NCBI GenBank assembly: GCA_964391015.1
Contig: CAYMKU010000030.1
Location: 1-49,929, forward strand
Source: XYD12-FULL-36-8 sp964391015
Lineage (GTDB): Bacteria > Bacteroidota > Ignavibacteria > Ignavibacteriales > Ignavibacteriaceae
DNA length: 49,929 bases
Reading direction: 5' to 3'
Shown: in pieces, positions 26,627 to 35,226 of the stretch
Position numbering within the stretch: the stretch's first letter is position 1
Layout of the letters: each line of letters begins with the position of its first letter
Translations under genes and position numbers: made by a program
Notes under the pieces: generated by a model
Databases searched by the model: none
Told to the model about the DNA's origin: nothing
Seen by the model: the letters and a program-made list of their open reading frames with translations, nothing else

Positions 26627-27247
26627 TTATTGTTCAAAATCTAAATTGCGCGGAACGGTTTGTTCAACTTTATTTTTGAGTTGATCTGTTACAGGTGTAT
26701 CTGCACCGACAACCTTCAGTTCAAATTTATCAAACCAAATTTGACCTCTTCCATCAAGTAAAACACCAAACGAAACTTCCGCGCTGTTAGCAGGCACATC
26801 CAGAACGACCTCATACTTCACCCAATCTGAATTACCCACTATAGGTCTGCTGCTCATGTTGTCAAAGCTGAGAGGTCTGCCTAAAACATCATCAACACGC
26901 ATCCATAATCCTGCCCAATCAGCAACAAATTTTGCTTTCACATAACCCGAAAAACTGACACGTTCACTTTTGAACTTATCAGATTTAATTGTTTGCATCA
27001 AAGTTACATAACCAAGCGGCCTATTCACCACAGAGCTAAGTGAACTGCTGAAGTACCCCGAATAAGCCGTTGTATTATCCTGGGTAATTTCATAATCGCG
27101 AGGATTGCTTCCAGCCAAAACCCATCCTGCAGGAATACCCTTTGCAACTGAGAACGGCAGATTGACATTGGGAAACTGGTTCTCTTGAGCAAGTACAGAA
27201 ATAGAAATGATAAGAAAAATAAATAACGTTTGGAGCTTTGTTTTCAT
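26627..27247 (-). CDS. Secreted carbohydrate-binding-module-like protein
   Basis: The 206-residue protein has a signal peptide ending at about residue 20 (SISVLAQ). The rest reads like the jelly-roll domain often attached to other secreted or regulatory proteins: GWVLAGSNPRDYEI, TLMQTIKSDKFKSERVSFSG, WAGLWMRVDD, LSFDNMSSRPIVGNSDW, GQIWFDKFELKVV. The domain alone probably binds a ligand, perhaps a carbohydrate; that is inference. There is no catalytic residue set. The C-terminus, PVTDQLKNKVEQTVPRNLDF, is unlike the domain and may be a linker. Confidence 0.6.
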   Translation of the reverse strand: MKTKLQTLFIFLIISISVLAQENQFPNVNLPFSVAKGIPAGWVLAGSNPRDYEITQDNTTAYSGYFSSSLSSVVNRPLGYVTLMQTIKSDKFKSERVSFSGYVKAKFVADWAGLWMRVDDVLGRPLSFDNMSSRPIVGNSDWVKYEVVLDVPANSAEVSFGVLLDGRGQIWFDKFELKVVGADTPVTDQLKNKVEQTVPRNLDFEQ

Positions 27248-27528
27248 GTTTCTATCCTCCTCTAGTGGTATTAATATTTTAATAATTTTTGATTTCTTTA
27301 TATTGTTTAAACAGATTAAATAGTATTATCATCAGTAAACTTACAAAATACTTGCCAAAAGAATGAGACATTATAGATTGCAAAACTGCGAGGCTCACAA
27401 AATCTGATGTCGTGTTTTAACGATTTGTTATTGATTTAGGTAAAAACCGTTCATCATTTTCCCTTTCTAATATTCAGTTCAACTCTTTATGTTTGTGTAT
27501 GTTAATAGAAAAAATTCAGGAGTAGCCG

Positions 27529-28839
27529 ATGAAATTTATAATAATCTTTTTGTTAATAATCACTTCTCTCTCCGCTCAAAACAAAGCCGACGATGTAAAA
27601 ACATTTTCACTTAAAAATGGAATGCAAGTCATCGTGCTTGAGGATCATTCAATTCCAAATGTTGCTATGTATTTGTTCTATAAGGTTGGTTCACGCAACG
27701 AGTATCCCGGTATAACTGGAATTTCACACTTCTTTGAGCATATGATGTTCAACGGTGCGAAGAAGTATGGACCAAAACAATTCGATATTACAATGGAAGC
27801 AAATGGTGGAGCAAATAATGCCTATACCTCAAACGACATTACTGTTTATTCTGATTGGTTTCCAAGAAATGCAATGGATCTAATTTTTGACTTGGAAGCT
27901 GATAGAATTGCTAATCTTAATTTCGATGATAAGATGATTGAAAGTGAAAGAGGTGTAATCCTTTCGGAACGAAGCACTTCATTAGAGAACAGTAACGAGA
28001 CTTATCTTTTGCAGGAAGTTTTAGCAACTGCTTTCAATGCCCATCCATATACTTGGCCCGTAATAGGTTGGGAATCCGATATAAAGAATTGGACAAAGAG
28101 CGATCTTCAAAATTATTTTAAGACCTACTATGCACCGAACAATTGTGTGGTTGTACTTACTGGTGATGTAACGCTTGATGAAGTGAAAAAACTAAGTAAA
28201 AAATATTTTGAACCAATCACACAAGGAAATACTCCAAGAAAAGTTCATACTGTTGAACCAGAACAGCTTGGAGAGCGAAGGTTATACGTAAAAAAAGATG
28301 TTAGTACACCTCATGTGCTTGCAGTTTATCATGTTCCCCAATCTAATTCATCCGATTATTACTCACTCAATTTACTAAGTTCAATTTTGTCTTCGGGTAA
28401 TACCTCTCGACTTTATAGCAGCTTGGTTGATCAAAAACAGTTTGCCACAGAAGTATGGACTGATTACGGACAATCCTTTGATCCTTTTGTTTTTATGATT
28501 TATTCAATTTGCAATGAAAACATCACACCTTCCCAAATTGAAGAAGTTATTTATGAAGAGCTTGATAAGATAGTTAATGACGGAATCAACGAAACAGAAT
28601 TGCAGAAGGTGAAGAATCAAAAGTTAATGGAATTTTATCATGTGATGGAAACCATTAATGGTAAGGCAAATCAGATTGGAACATACCAACTATTCTTTGG
28701 TGACTATAAAAAACTTTTCGATGCCCCAAGCGAATATCAAAAAGTAACTTCAGAAGACATTAAAAACGCAGTGAAAAAATATTTTAACAAATCAAATAGA
28801 ACGGTCGGCATTCTTCAAGCAGAAGGAGAGGTAAAATGA
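27529..28839 (+). CDS. M16-family zinc peptidase, catalytic subunit
   Basis: The 436-residue protein has a signal peptide (IIIFLLIITSLSAQ) and so is periplasmic. The inverted zinc motif HxxEH is HFFEH at 67-71, and the distal ligand is Glu147, 76 residues on, as expected for the family. AGGAG precedes the ATG. The next gene overlaps by 4 bases and encodes the inactive partner, so the two form a heterodimer, as in mitochondrial processing peptidase. They degrade peptides released in the periplasm; the substrate is unknown. Confidence 0.92.
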   Translation: MKFIIIFLLIITSLSAQNKADDVKTFSLKNGMQVIVLEDHSIPNVAMYLFYKVGSRNEYPGITGISHFFEHMMFNGAKKYGPKQFDITMEANGGANNAYTSNDITVYSDWFPRNAMDLIFDLEADRIANLNFDDKMIESERGVILSERSTSLENSNETYLLQEVLATAFNAHPYTWPVIGWESDIKNWTKSDLQNYFKTYYAPNNCVVVLTGDVTLDEVKKLSKKYFEPITQGNTPRKVHTVEPEQLGERRLYVKKDVSTPHVLAVYHVPQSNSSDYYSLNLLSSILSSGNTSRLYSSLVDQKQFATEVWTDYGQSFDPFVFMIYSICNENITPSQIEEVIYEELDKIVNDGINETELQKVKNQKLMEFYHVMETINGKANQIGTYQLFFGDYKKLFDAPSEYQKVTSEDIKNAVKKYFNKSNRTVGILQAEGEVK

Positions 28840-30218
28840 AAAACTTGAGAAATAATCTATTCGTATTAATCATTTTATTTGCATCAGTTTCCTTCGGCGG
28901 AAATTTCAAACTCCCCTCCCATGAAAAAATAAAATTAGATAACGGTTTAACTATTTATTTGATGGAACAGCATGAAGTTCCTCTTATTTACGTTTCTGCT
29001 TTAATTCCATGCGGAACAATTTATGATGGAGCCAAAAATGGATTGGCCTTTTTAACTTCAGAATCTCTTCTCTTTGGAACTAAGAGTTTTACGAAGAAAC
29101 AAATTGAAGAGACGTTTGAATTTTATGGCGCAAATATTTCTACTTTTGCCGGGGCTGAGTTCATTAAAGTGAACACCTCTTTCGCAAAACAAGACCAAGA
29201 AAAACTGCTTCCAATTCTCCAAGAAATAATTTTAAGTCCTACTTTCCCGGAGGATGAGGTTGATAAAAGAAAACAGCGGCTCTTAGTAGAGCTTGACCAA
29301 GCAAAAGAAAGTCCAAGACAAGTTATTCGGGCTTACTTTAATAAATTTTTGTTTGCTGATAACGAGTTCGGAAACCCCGTGCAAGGTTCTAAAAGTACTG
29401 TCTCTGAAATAAATTCTGATGATCTTAAAAACTATTATACTGCTTTCTTCAGTCCTACAAATTCGGTAATCACAATTGTCGGAGATTTTAATTCTTCAGA
29501 AATGAAGAAAAAAGTATCAGATTTATTTGAATCATGGAAATCAGAAAATAGTTCATCAAATCCTATTCAAATTCCCAGCTTGGATTTTGGGAAAAATCGT
29601 GTTCTCCTTGTCAATAAAAATGATGCGAATGAAACAACATTTCTTATTGGTGCTAAAGGAATAAATCGTTCCAATCCTGATTTCACCGAAATTCAAGTTG
29701 TTAATACAATTTTAGGCGATCGCTTTACTTCGTGGTTAAATGAAGAATTGAGAATAAATTCAGGATTAACATATGGTGCAAGGAGTGCCTTCGTTACATA
29801 TAAAAATATTGGTACTTTTTTCATGTCAACTTTTACAGCCACCAAAAACACCGAAAAAGCAGTTGACCTTGCCTTGCAGGTTCTTAATCGTTTGCACACG
29901 ACCGGAATAACTGATAAAGTTCTCAGTTCAGCTAAGAGCTACATTAAAGGACAATTCCCGCCTGACTGTGAAACATCGGGTGCGTTAGCAGATTTATTAT
30001 CCGCAATGCATTATTACGGTTTTGATGATTCATACATTAATAATTTTGAGAAGAAAGTTGATGAGATGACCGTTGCGAAGGCAAACGAAATCGTTAAGAA
30101 ATATTTCCCGAAAGAAAATTTACAGTTTACAATTATCGGCAAGGCATCTGAGATCAAAGATATAGTTAAGAAATACGGTGAAGTAACCGAAAAAGAAATC
30201 ACAGCGAACGGATTTTAA
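28836..30218 (+). CDS. M16-family peptidase, non-catalytic partner
   Basis: The 460-residue protein has a signal peptide. In place of HxxEH the sequence has NGLAFLTSESLLFGT, so the zinc ligands are gone. The C-terminal half keeps the substrate-positioning motif (RINSGLTYGARSAF) with the family's Arg and Tyr residues. Such subunits shape the chamber of the active partner encoded just upstream; the ATGA overlap shows coupling. A hairpin follows the stop codon. Confidence 0.9.
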   Translation: MKNLRNNLFVLIILFASVSFGGNFKLPSHEKIKLDNGLTIYLMEQHEVPLIYVSALIPCGTIYDGAKNGLAFLTSESLLFGTKSFTKKQIEETFEFYGANISTFAGAEFIKVNTSFAKQDQEKLLPILQEIILSPTFPEDEVDKRKQRLLVELDQAKESPRQVIRAYFNKFLFADNEFGNPVQGSKSTVSEINSDDLKNYYTAFFSPTNSVITIVGDFNSSEMKKKVSDLFESWKSENSSSNPIQIPSLDFGKNRVLLVNKNDANETTFLIGAKGINRSNPDFTEIQVVNTILGDRFTSWLNEELRINSGLTYGARSAFVTYKNIGTFFMSTFTATKNTEKAVDLALQVLNRLHTTGITDKVLSSAKSYIKGQFPPDCETSGALADLLSAMHYYGFDDSYINNFEKKVDEMTVAKANEIVKKYFPKENLQFTIIGKASEIKDIVKKYGEVTEKEITANGF

Positions 30219-30229
30219 GTATTTTGTAT

Positions 30230-30251
30230 GGAACATCTATTTGGATGTTCC
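30230..30251. terminator. Possible bidirectional terminator between convergent genes
   Basis: ggaacatc (30230-30237) and gatgttcc (30244-30251) form a perfect 8-bp stem with a 6-nt loop, in the 73-nt gap between the M16 pair and bshB1, which converge. There is no long T-run after it, so this is inferred from place and shape. Confidence 0.45.
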
Positions 30252-30291
30252 ACTGTTTGCATCAATTTTCGAAATTACCAGATGTAATTTT

Positions 30292-31005
30292 CTACAAAAG
30301 CATCTTTAGATCATACTCTATTTTTTCTTCGCAATAAAATGGCTCACCGTAATGGCTTCCAATTTGAAAACCATAAAACTGAGCTCTAGAAACCACATAA
30401 TTTATAAATTGAGGTTTGCTGATAAATGTCTCCGGTTTCCTGCTTTTCGGATCAAAGAATTGTGAAATATATGCTTTTACCGCTTCCATTTTTTGCTGGA
30501 ACGTTTCGGTAACATCTACGATAAAGGTAGGATTAAATACATAGGTCTGCATGTAATAAAAAAGTTTTTTCGGACGATACGGTTCTTGCTGTTTCTTATT
30601 CTTATATGTTTTTATTTGAATTAAGCCAGAAGAAAACATCGCGTGTTTAATCAAAGCACTTGCATCTTGATGATCCGGATGACGATCGCTGCTGTATGGA
30701 GCGAAAATAATTTTAGGTTTGTACTCTCTTATTTGCTGAATAACTTTCAGCAAATTTTCTTTTGAACGCCGTATATTTCCATCCGGTATGCCAAGATTCA
30801 CTCTAACTGTGATGTTTAATACCTTATCTGCCTGTGCGGCTTCTTTTTTACGGGTCAATATATCCCCACGAGTACTAAGTTCAGCTTTTGTTAAATCAAC
30901 AATGCCGACTTTATATTTTCCTTTGGTCAACTTTGCAATCGTACCTCCCATTGAAAGTTCAGCATCATCGGGATGAGCTGCAAAAACTAAAACATCAAGT
31001 GTCAT
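30292..31005 (-). CDS. bshB1: Bacillithiol biosynthesis deacetylase
   Basis: The 237-residue cytoplasmic enzyme removes acetyl from GlcNAc-malate in bacillithiol synthesis. The zinc motif AHPDDAELSMGG (10-20) and SDRHPDHQDA belong to the LmbE/PIG-L family, and wording such as GIVDLTKAELSTRG and RVNLGIPDGNI is that of BshB1. The ATG at 31005 is used; an upstream TTG at 31023 would add MKKEFI-like residues but is less likely, and GAAAGAA precedes the ATG. It stands alone here, converging with the M16 pair. Confidence 0.9.
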   Translation of the reverse strand: MTLDVLVFAAHPDDAELSMGGTIAKLTKGKYKVGIVDLTKAELSTRGDILTRKKEAAQADKVLNITVRVNLGIPDGNIRRSKENLLKVIQQIREYKPKIIFAPYSSDRHPDHQDASALIKHAMFSSGLIQIKTYKNKKQQEPYRPKKLFYYMQTYVFNPTFIVDVTETFQQKMEAVKAYISQFFDPKSRKPETFISKPQFINYVVSRAQFYGFQIGSHYGEPFYCEEKIEYDLKMLL

Positions 31006-31110
31006 AATAAATTCTTTCTTCAACTATTATTAAAACTCAATTCCAACTTATCTATTTTTTTTGTTGATTTCCACAAAGGAAATCACAATCTTACATTTGG
31101 ATTGAAACTT

Positions 31111-31167
31111 TTGTAAAGACATATTAGCGGGAGATTGTACAAAAATCTTTACAAGGGTAATCTTTAC
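31111..31167 (+). promoter_or_regulatory. Inverted repeat TTGTAAAGA upstream of the type IX cargo gene
   Basis: ttgtaaaga at 31111-31119 and tctttacaa at 31146-31154 are exact reverse complements 26 bases apart, and a third tctttac stands at 31161-31167. They lie in the 203-bp gap between divergent bshB1 and the propeller gene. The spacing and triple occurrence suggest a binding site for a regulator, or an RNA hairpin in the leader. No factor can be named. Confidence 0.3.
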
Positions 31168-31208
31168 GCTGCAAACAATTTATAATCATTACATTAAAAG
31201 GTAAGCAA

Positions 31209-32801
31209 ATGAAATATCTTTCACTTATTGTTTTACTTGTGCTAGTTTCCTTGTCCGAAAATTTTGCTCAAAGTTATGCTTGGAATTTAATCATAGGCGG
31301 AAACAGCTTAGGAAATCCGATTGCTGTTGAGAAGAATAACTCTAACAACGTGTATTATGGAACAGGTTCACTGCTTTATAAAAGCTGGAACAAAGGATTA
31401 TCCTTTACACAAATCGGAACAAACATTCCCAACTCTACAAGAGTAAAATGCGTGCTGCTTTCACCAAAAGATACCAACTTAGTTGTTTGCGGCGTGGAAG
31501 TAAGTTCAGTTGACCAAGTTGCTAAAAGCACCGATAGAGGAAATTCATGGACAATAGTTGGAAATTTTACCTTCTCTTTCTTTGGAATTCCTATCACTCA
31601 GGACTTAAAACATCCCGATACACTTTACACAATGGATAATGCTCGATTCCTCAGATCAACTGACTTTGGAAGCACGTGGACTGAAATAACTGCAAACGTT
31701 GGCTGTGCTACTCCTTGTGATATCGAAGTTTTTCCAGACAGCACTAACATAATTTTAGTCGGAGATAATGGAACCGGAATTTTTAGAAGTACTAATTATG
31801 GACAAACATGGACACAAATGTTTTCAACTTCAGGTGAAATACCTACCATTGCAACAGACAAACAACGCCCAGGAATTGCATGGGCTACTCGCTGGGGCGG
31901 AGGAGGAGGTTTCTTGAAAACAACAGATTATGGTTTAACCTGGACACCAATTTCTTTCTTCAATGGTTTGAATATGTGGGGTGTTGATGTTCATCCCAAA
32001 AACACAGATTACATTTGCGTTGGCAAGTACTCTTCCCCATCACAAATTTATATCTCTAAAGATGGAGGATTGAATTGGACAACTACTGCTATTGCTGGAA
32101 GCAATTATTCGATTTATATCGTTGACACTACGAATGTATTTGCGGCTCAGTCAACAGGATTTTTTAAGCTTGATGCTCCATGGTTCGTTCCTGTTGAACT
32201 TACAACTTTTGATGCAAAGGTTAACGGAAATAAAATCGAGTTGATTTGGTCAACGGCAACGGAATTAAATAACAAAGGTTTCGATATTCAAGTGAGTTCA
32301 GATAATAATTCTTTTACTAATGCTGGATTCACTCCAGGTTTCGGAACTTCAACTGAAAGACATGACTATAAGTTTGAGTTAAATGATTTAGCAGAAGGAA
32401 AATATTATTTCAGATTGGCACAAATAGATTTGGGTGGAAAGATTAATTACTCCAATACAATTACTGTCGGATTAGTTCTTCCTCACGAATTCTTTCTTTC
32501 ACAGAATTATCCTAATCCGTTTAATCCATCTACTAAAATTAAGTACACAATACCAGCCCTCACCCCTCCCCTCTCCCTTAGGGAGAGGATGTCCGAAGGA
32601 CAGGTGAGGGTAACGCTTAAAGTTTACGACATCCTCGGCAACGAAGTTGCTACATTAGTGAACGAAGTAAAAGAAGCTGGTGAATACGAAGTAGAATTTA
32701 ATTCTTCATCTGGTATCAGGAATCTTGCATCCGGTATCTACCTCTATCGTTTGCATGTTGGAGATCTCGTTCAATCAAAGAAAATGTTATTCTTAAAATA
32801 G
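31209..32801 (+). CDS. Secreted propeller protein with type IX secretion tail
   Basis: The 530-residue protein has a signal peptide, then sialidase/VPS10-like propeller repeats: SKSTDRGNSWTIVG, LRSTDFGSTWTEIT, FRSTNYGQTWTQM, LKTTDYGLTWTPI, ISKDGGLNWTT. A second region (VELTTFDAKVNGNKIELIWST) precedes the C-terminal sorting domain (QNYPNPFNPSTKIKYTIP ... KVYDILGNEVATLVNE ... SGIYLYRLH). Type IX export and cell-surface attachment follow from that tail. The sorting domain is interrupted in frame by a 54-nt palindromic repeat (32557-32610). A gene with the same tail and insert follows 20 bases later. Confidence 0.87.
   Translation: MKYLSLIVLLVLVSLSENFAQSYAWNLIIGGNSLGNPIAVEKNNSNNVYYGTGSLLYKSWNKGLSFTQIGTNIPNSTRVKCVLLSPKDTNLVVCGVEVSSVDQVAKSTDRGNSWTIVGNFTFSFFGIPITQDLKHPDTLYTMDNARFLRSTDFGSTWTEITANVGCATPCDIEVFPDSTNIILVGDNGTGIFRSTNYGQTWTQMFSTSGEIPTIATDKQRPGIAWATRWGGGGGFLKTTDYGLTWTPISFFNGLNMWGVDVHPKNTDYICVGKYSSPSQIYISKDGGLNWTTTAIAGSNYSIYIVDTTNVFAAQSTGFFKLDAPWFVPVELTTFDAKVNGNKIELIWSTATELNNKGFDIQVSSDNNSFTNAGFTPGFGTSTERHDYKFELNDLAEGKYYFRLAQIDLGGKINYSNTITVGLVLPHEFFLSQNYPNPFNPSTKIKYTIPALTPPLSLRERMSEGQVRVTLKVYDILGNEVATLVNEVKEAGEYEVEFNSSSGIRNLASGIYLYRLHVGDLVQSKKMLFLK
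32557..32610 (+). repeat. 54-nt palindromic repeat, in frame inside the sorting domain (copy 1)
   Basis: Outer arms ccctcacc and ggtgaggg pair perfectly. Inside, cctctccc/gggagagg (loop tta) and gtcc/ggac (loop gaa) make two smaller hairpins, so the whole can fold as a three-way junction. It is exactly 18 codons and adds a LTPPLSLRERMSEGQVR-like segment between the IP and VTLKVYD parts of the domain. Copy 2 at 33426-33479 differs at one base. Confidence 0.85.
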
Positions 32802-32821
32802 TTGTTGCATCATTGGCGAAA

Positions 32822-33658
32822 ATGAAATACACATTAATATTAATAATTATTTTTTGTTCTGTTGTAATTTATTCCTCGATAAAGCACGAAACAGGCATGG
32901 TTGGCACAACAAAGCTTAATGGCGAGGGATGCACCTGTCATAATTCGCAATTGGACTCAACAGTTTCAGTTTGGATTAGCGGTCCAGACACACTTGAAGC
33001 CGGAGAATCTGCGACTTACTCAATATACTTAACCGGCGGACCAATGATTGAAGGTGGATACAATGTGGCTGTTCGCCTCGGATTGCTTTCTGCTGTTGAT
33101 TCCTTTTCACAAATTATTGATCTTGAACTAACTCATACTTTGCCAAAGGTTTTTCCTTCGAATGATACTCTTACATGGGATTTTACGTACACCGCTCCTA
33201 ATAATTCGGGCAGTGATACAATTTATTCTGCAGCACAGAGTGTGAACGGAGATGAAAATCCATCTGAAGAAGATAAATGGAATTTCGGAAGTAACTTTGT
33301 AGTAACTGTTGTTCCTCCAACTAATGTTGAAGTTGAGCCAAATGTTTCGTCATTGAGTTTTGAGTTAAAACAGAATTATCCAAATCCGTTTAATCCATCA
33401 ACTAAAATTGAGTACACAATTCCGTCCCTCACCCCTCCCCTCTCCCTTAGGGAGAGGGTGTCCGAAGGACAGGTGAGGGTGACATTAAAAGTTTATGACC
33501 TTATTGGAAACGAAGTTGCTACATTAGTTAATGAAGAAAAACCCACGGGAAATTATGAAGTTGAGTTTGATGCTTCGCATTTATCAAGCGGGATTTATTT
33601 CTACCAGCTTAAAGCTGGGAATTATGTTGCCACAAAGAAGATGATTTTACTAAGATAA
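32822..33658 (+). CDS. Secreted protein, choice-of-anchor-V-like, with type IX tail
   Basis: The protein has 278 residues from the ATG at 32822 (an in-frame TTG lies at 32813). After the signal peptide comes GEGCTCHNSQLD, where related proteins usually have CxxCH; here only one residue separates the cysteines. Next is a beta-sandwich (WISGPDTLEAGESATYSIYLTGG, GGYNVAVRLGLLS), then the type IX tail QNYPNPFNPSTKIEYTIP. The sorting domain carries the same in-frame 54-nt repeat as the gene before. A surface-anchored, perhaps heme- or oxidation-linked role is inferred from the anchor family only. Confidence 0.75.
   Translation: MKYTLILIIIFCSVVIYSSIKHETGMVGTTKLNGEGCTCHNSQLDSTVSVWISGPDTLEAGESATYSIYLTGGPMIEGGYNVAVRLGLLSAVDSFSQIIDLELTHTLPKVFPSNDTLTWDFTYTAPNNSGSDTIYSAAQSVNGDENPSEEDKWNFGSNFVVTVVPPTNVEVEPNVSSLSFELKQNYPNPFNPSTKIEYTIPSLTPPLSLRERVSEGQVRVTLKVYDLIGNEVATLVNEEKPTGNYEVEFDASHLSSGIYFYQLKAGNYVATKKMILLR
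33426..33479 (+). repeat. 54-nt palindromic repeat, in frame inside the sorting domain (copy 2)
   Basis: It is identical to copy 1 except for one base (gtg in place of atg in the middle). The flanking sorting-domain sequence differs more than the repeat does, which suggests recent spread, gene conversion or strong conservation. It sits at the same residue of the domain in both proteins. Confidence 0.85.
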
Positions 33659-33710
33659 ACCCCACCCCATCCCTCCCCTTTGATTAAAGGGGAGGGCGAG
33701 GGAAGGGTTT
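33657..33710. repeat. G/C-rich palindromic element at the end of the gene
   Basis: ccctccccttt and aaaggggaggg pair perfectly (11 bp, loop gatt), and aaaccc and gggttt extend the stem outward with an imperfect middle. It begins inside the TAA of the upstream gene. It may terminate transcription or belong to the same family as the repeats at 34520, 37899 and 38344. Confidence 0.6.
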
Positions 33711-33777
33711 GCACAATCACATAAATATTTCTCTTACCGCTTTTCCTGAACTAAGCAACAACTAAAACTCCCAAAAC

Positions 33778-34517
33778 AACTACTTATTTTTGCTCACCCT
33801 CTCTTTACTTTTGCTCGGTATTTATTTACACTTGCTCATTACCAGAGCTACTTTGCCTCCTCTCCAATTACTTTAGCAAGGTTTCTTTTTGCACTTGCCA
33901 CTGCCGACTTTATTTTGCACTTCCTCCTTTTACAATAGCCACATATCTGTTTACACTTGCTCTCCACCCAATTAATGTTACTAAATATAGAGTTATAGGT
34001 GTTACATTCAGAGATAAAGGTGTCTCATATCAATAATAGTTAGCATAATATAGAATTAAGCAAGCTTACTCTATAATCAAGTTTATAGAATATAAAATCA
34101 TTTTCATAAAATCAAAATTATATTGAATAAACTTGATTCTATATTTTATTTACCTAATTTTATATTCAATTCACCTAATTTTATATTTGGTTTACTTAAA
34201 CTTATATTTAATTTATTCAATTCTATAATTAACTTATCTAAATATATAATGAATATACTCAAATTTATAATAAACTTACCTAATATTATATTGAGTACAC
34301 TTAAGGGGAGAGTTGGCTCAAGAAAGTAGATAATTAGCGAAAAAAGAAAGAAACCGAGCTACTGCAAGCAGATAACGAGCAATTGTAATTGGATAGTTTG
34401 TTAGTGTAGTCAGATAGCAAGCAGTTGAAAAGTGATGATTAGCTCTAGAAAATGGATAGTTAGCACAAAATAGTTGAAATTGAGCATTTGTAACTCGACA
34501 GTAGGCAAAAGTAACTT
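33778..34517. repeat. Long array of degenerate 21-bp units, two halves in opposite orientation
   Basis: A GC dinucleotide recurs at 33792, 33813, 33834, 33855, 33876 and 33897, and again at 34379, 34421, 34442, 34463, 34484 and 34505: steps of 21. The same phase holds across the AT-rich middle (ttacctaattttata-type units). Left units read like tttacacttgctca and right units like tgagcatttgtaac, its reverse complement, so the array is inverted about the middle. Each unit splits into three heptamers. There are about 34 units in about 740 bp. Stops break all long frames on the right side, and no CRISPR-like identity is present. Role unknown. Confidence 0.75.
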
Positions 34518-34519
34518 AA

Positions 34520-34587
34520 CCTCACCCTGTTTCCCTCTCCTTTTTATCCGCCTCTGGCGGAAGTAAGGAGAGGGACGAAGGGAGAGG
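34520..34587. repeat. Palindromic element, REP-like
   Basis: Arms 34520-34542 (cctcaccctgtttccctctcctt with a few mismatches) and 34565-34587 pair at about 19 of 23 positions, and ccgcc/ggcgg makes an inner hairpin. Its ends (cctcaccc, gggagagg) match the repeats inside the two secreted-protein genes and around the DUF559 gene, so all belong to one family. It directly follows the 21-bp array. Confidence 0.65.
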
Positions 34588-34596
34588 TCTTTATCC

Positions 34597-34638
34597 GGTA
34601 TCAGGCATCTGGAATCCAGTATCAAGCATCCAGTGATC
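34597..34638 (+). repeat. Six degenerate heptamers
   Basis: ggtatca, ggcatct, ggaatcc, agtatca, agcatcc and agtgatc follow each other without a gap, just after the palindrome at 34520-34587. The heptamer design recalls the arms of the S23 cassettes. After it, 34639-34884 holds nothing else I can recognise except a small hairpin near 34742-34758. Confidence 0.6.
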
Positions 34639-34884
34639 AAAAAACTATTGCTTATAAGTATTGCCTTATTTAAGTTTTGATTACAATTTATTGAGGGCGC
34701 ATTGAAAGATCAGCTCTACATAAGCACACCTAAACCGCTTGAGCAAGCAGAACTTGCTTGGAGAGTGGTGAATGATGGTAAAAGGAAATTAGATGCGATG
34801 TATACTATTGTATATCTGCACTTCATATTAAATAATAAGCATAGCATAAGTTAAATTATATAGTTAATCAAAAGGAAAAAGTTG

Positions 34885-35211
34885 ATGAGTAGTTTTAATA
34901 AACAATTAGAAAGAAATCTAAAGGGAATTGAGTCGGAAAAGTTAGGAAAAATTGATGAAGCAATTGAACTATATGAAAGAAATATTGAGGAAAATTTTGA
35001 TGGCAATCATCCCTATGACAGATTATCCAAGATTTACAGAAAGAAAAAGGATTTAATAAATGAAAAGAGAGTACTCGTAAAAGCTATTTATGTTTTTGAA
35101 AATATCGTCTATTCACAAAGGAGTGATAGATTACCAAAACTTAAAAGGTTTAAGGATAGATTAGAAAAAGTTCAATTTTTAATAAACAATAATGAACTTT
35201 CAAAGAATTGA
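34885..35211 (+). CDS. Small TPR-like protein, first of a two-gene unknown
   Basis: The protein has 108 residues from the ATG at 34885, with AAAGGAAAAA upstream (a TTG precedes by one codon). The centre KLGKIDEAIELYERNIEENFDGNHPYDRLSKIYRKKKD is one and a half tetratricopeptide-like repeats; the rest is helical and basic. It is cytoplasmic. It is followed at once by a membrane protein, so the two likely act together. Similar TPR-like fragments occur in many unrelated systems, so the function is open. Codon use is AT-rich and lysine-heavy, more so than in the flanking housekeeping genes. Confidence 0.55.
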   Translation: MSSFNKQLERNLKGIESEKLGKIDEAIELYERNIEENFDGNHPYDRLSKIYRKKKDLINEKRVLVKAIYVFENIVYSQRSDRLPKLKRFKDRLEKVQFLINNNELSKN

Positions 35212-35226
35212 TTGGCTTTAAAATCA

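Noticed and set aside
34123..34329. A 68-codon frame with heptad-like wording (LPNFIFN, SPNFIFG, LLKLIFN)
   Set aside because: It starts with TTG, has no ribosome site, and its periodicity is a direct result of the 21-bp array, which continues on both sides where frames are closed.
33778..34517. CRISPR array
   Set aside because: Units are 21 bp, adjacent, strongly diverged, with no conserved repeat plus variable spacer pattern and no cas gene nearby.
34410..34640. A 76-codon reverse frame
   Set aside because: It runs through the palindrome and the heptamers, is not protein-like, and has no start signal.
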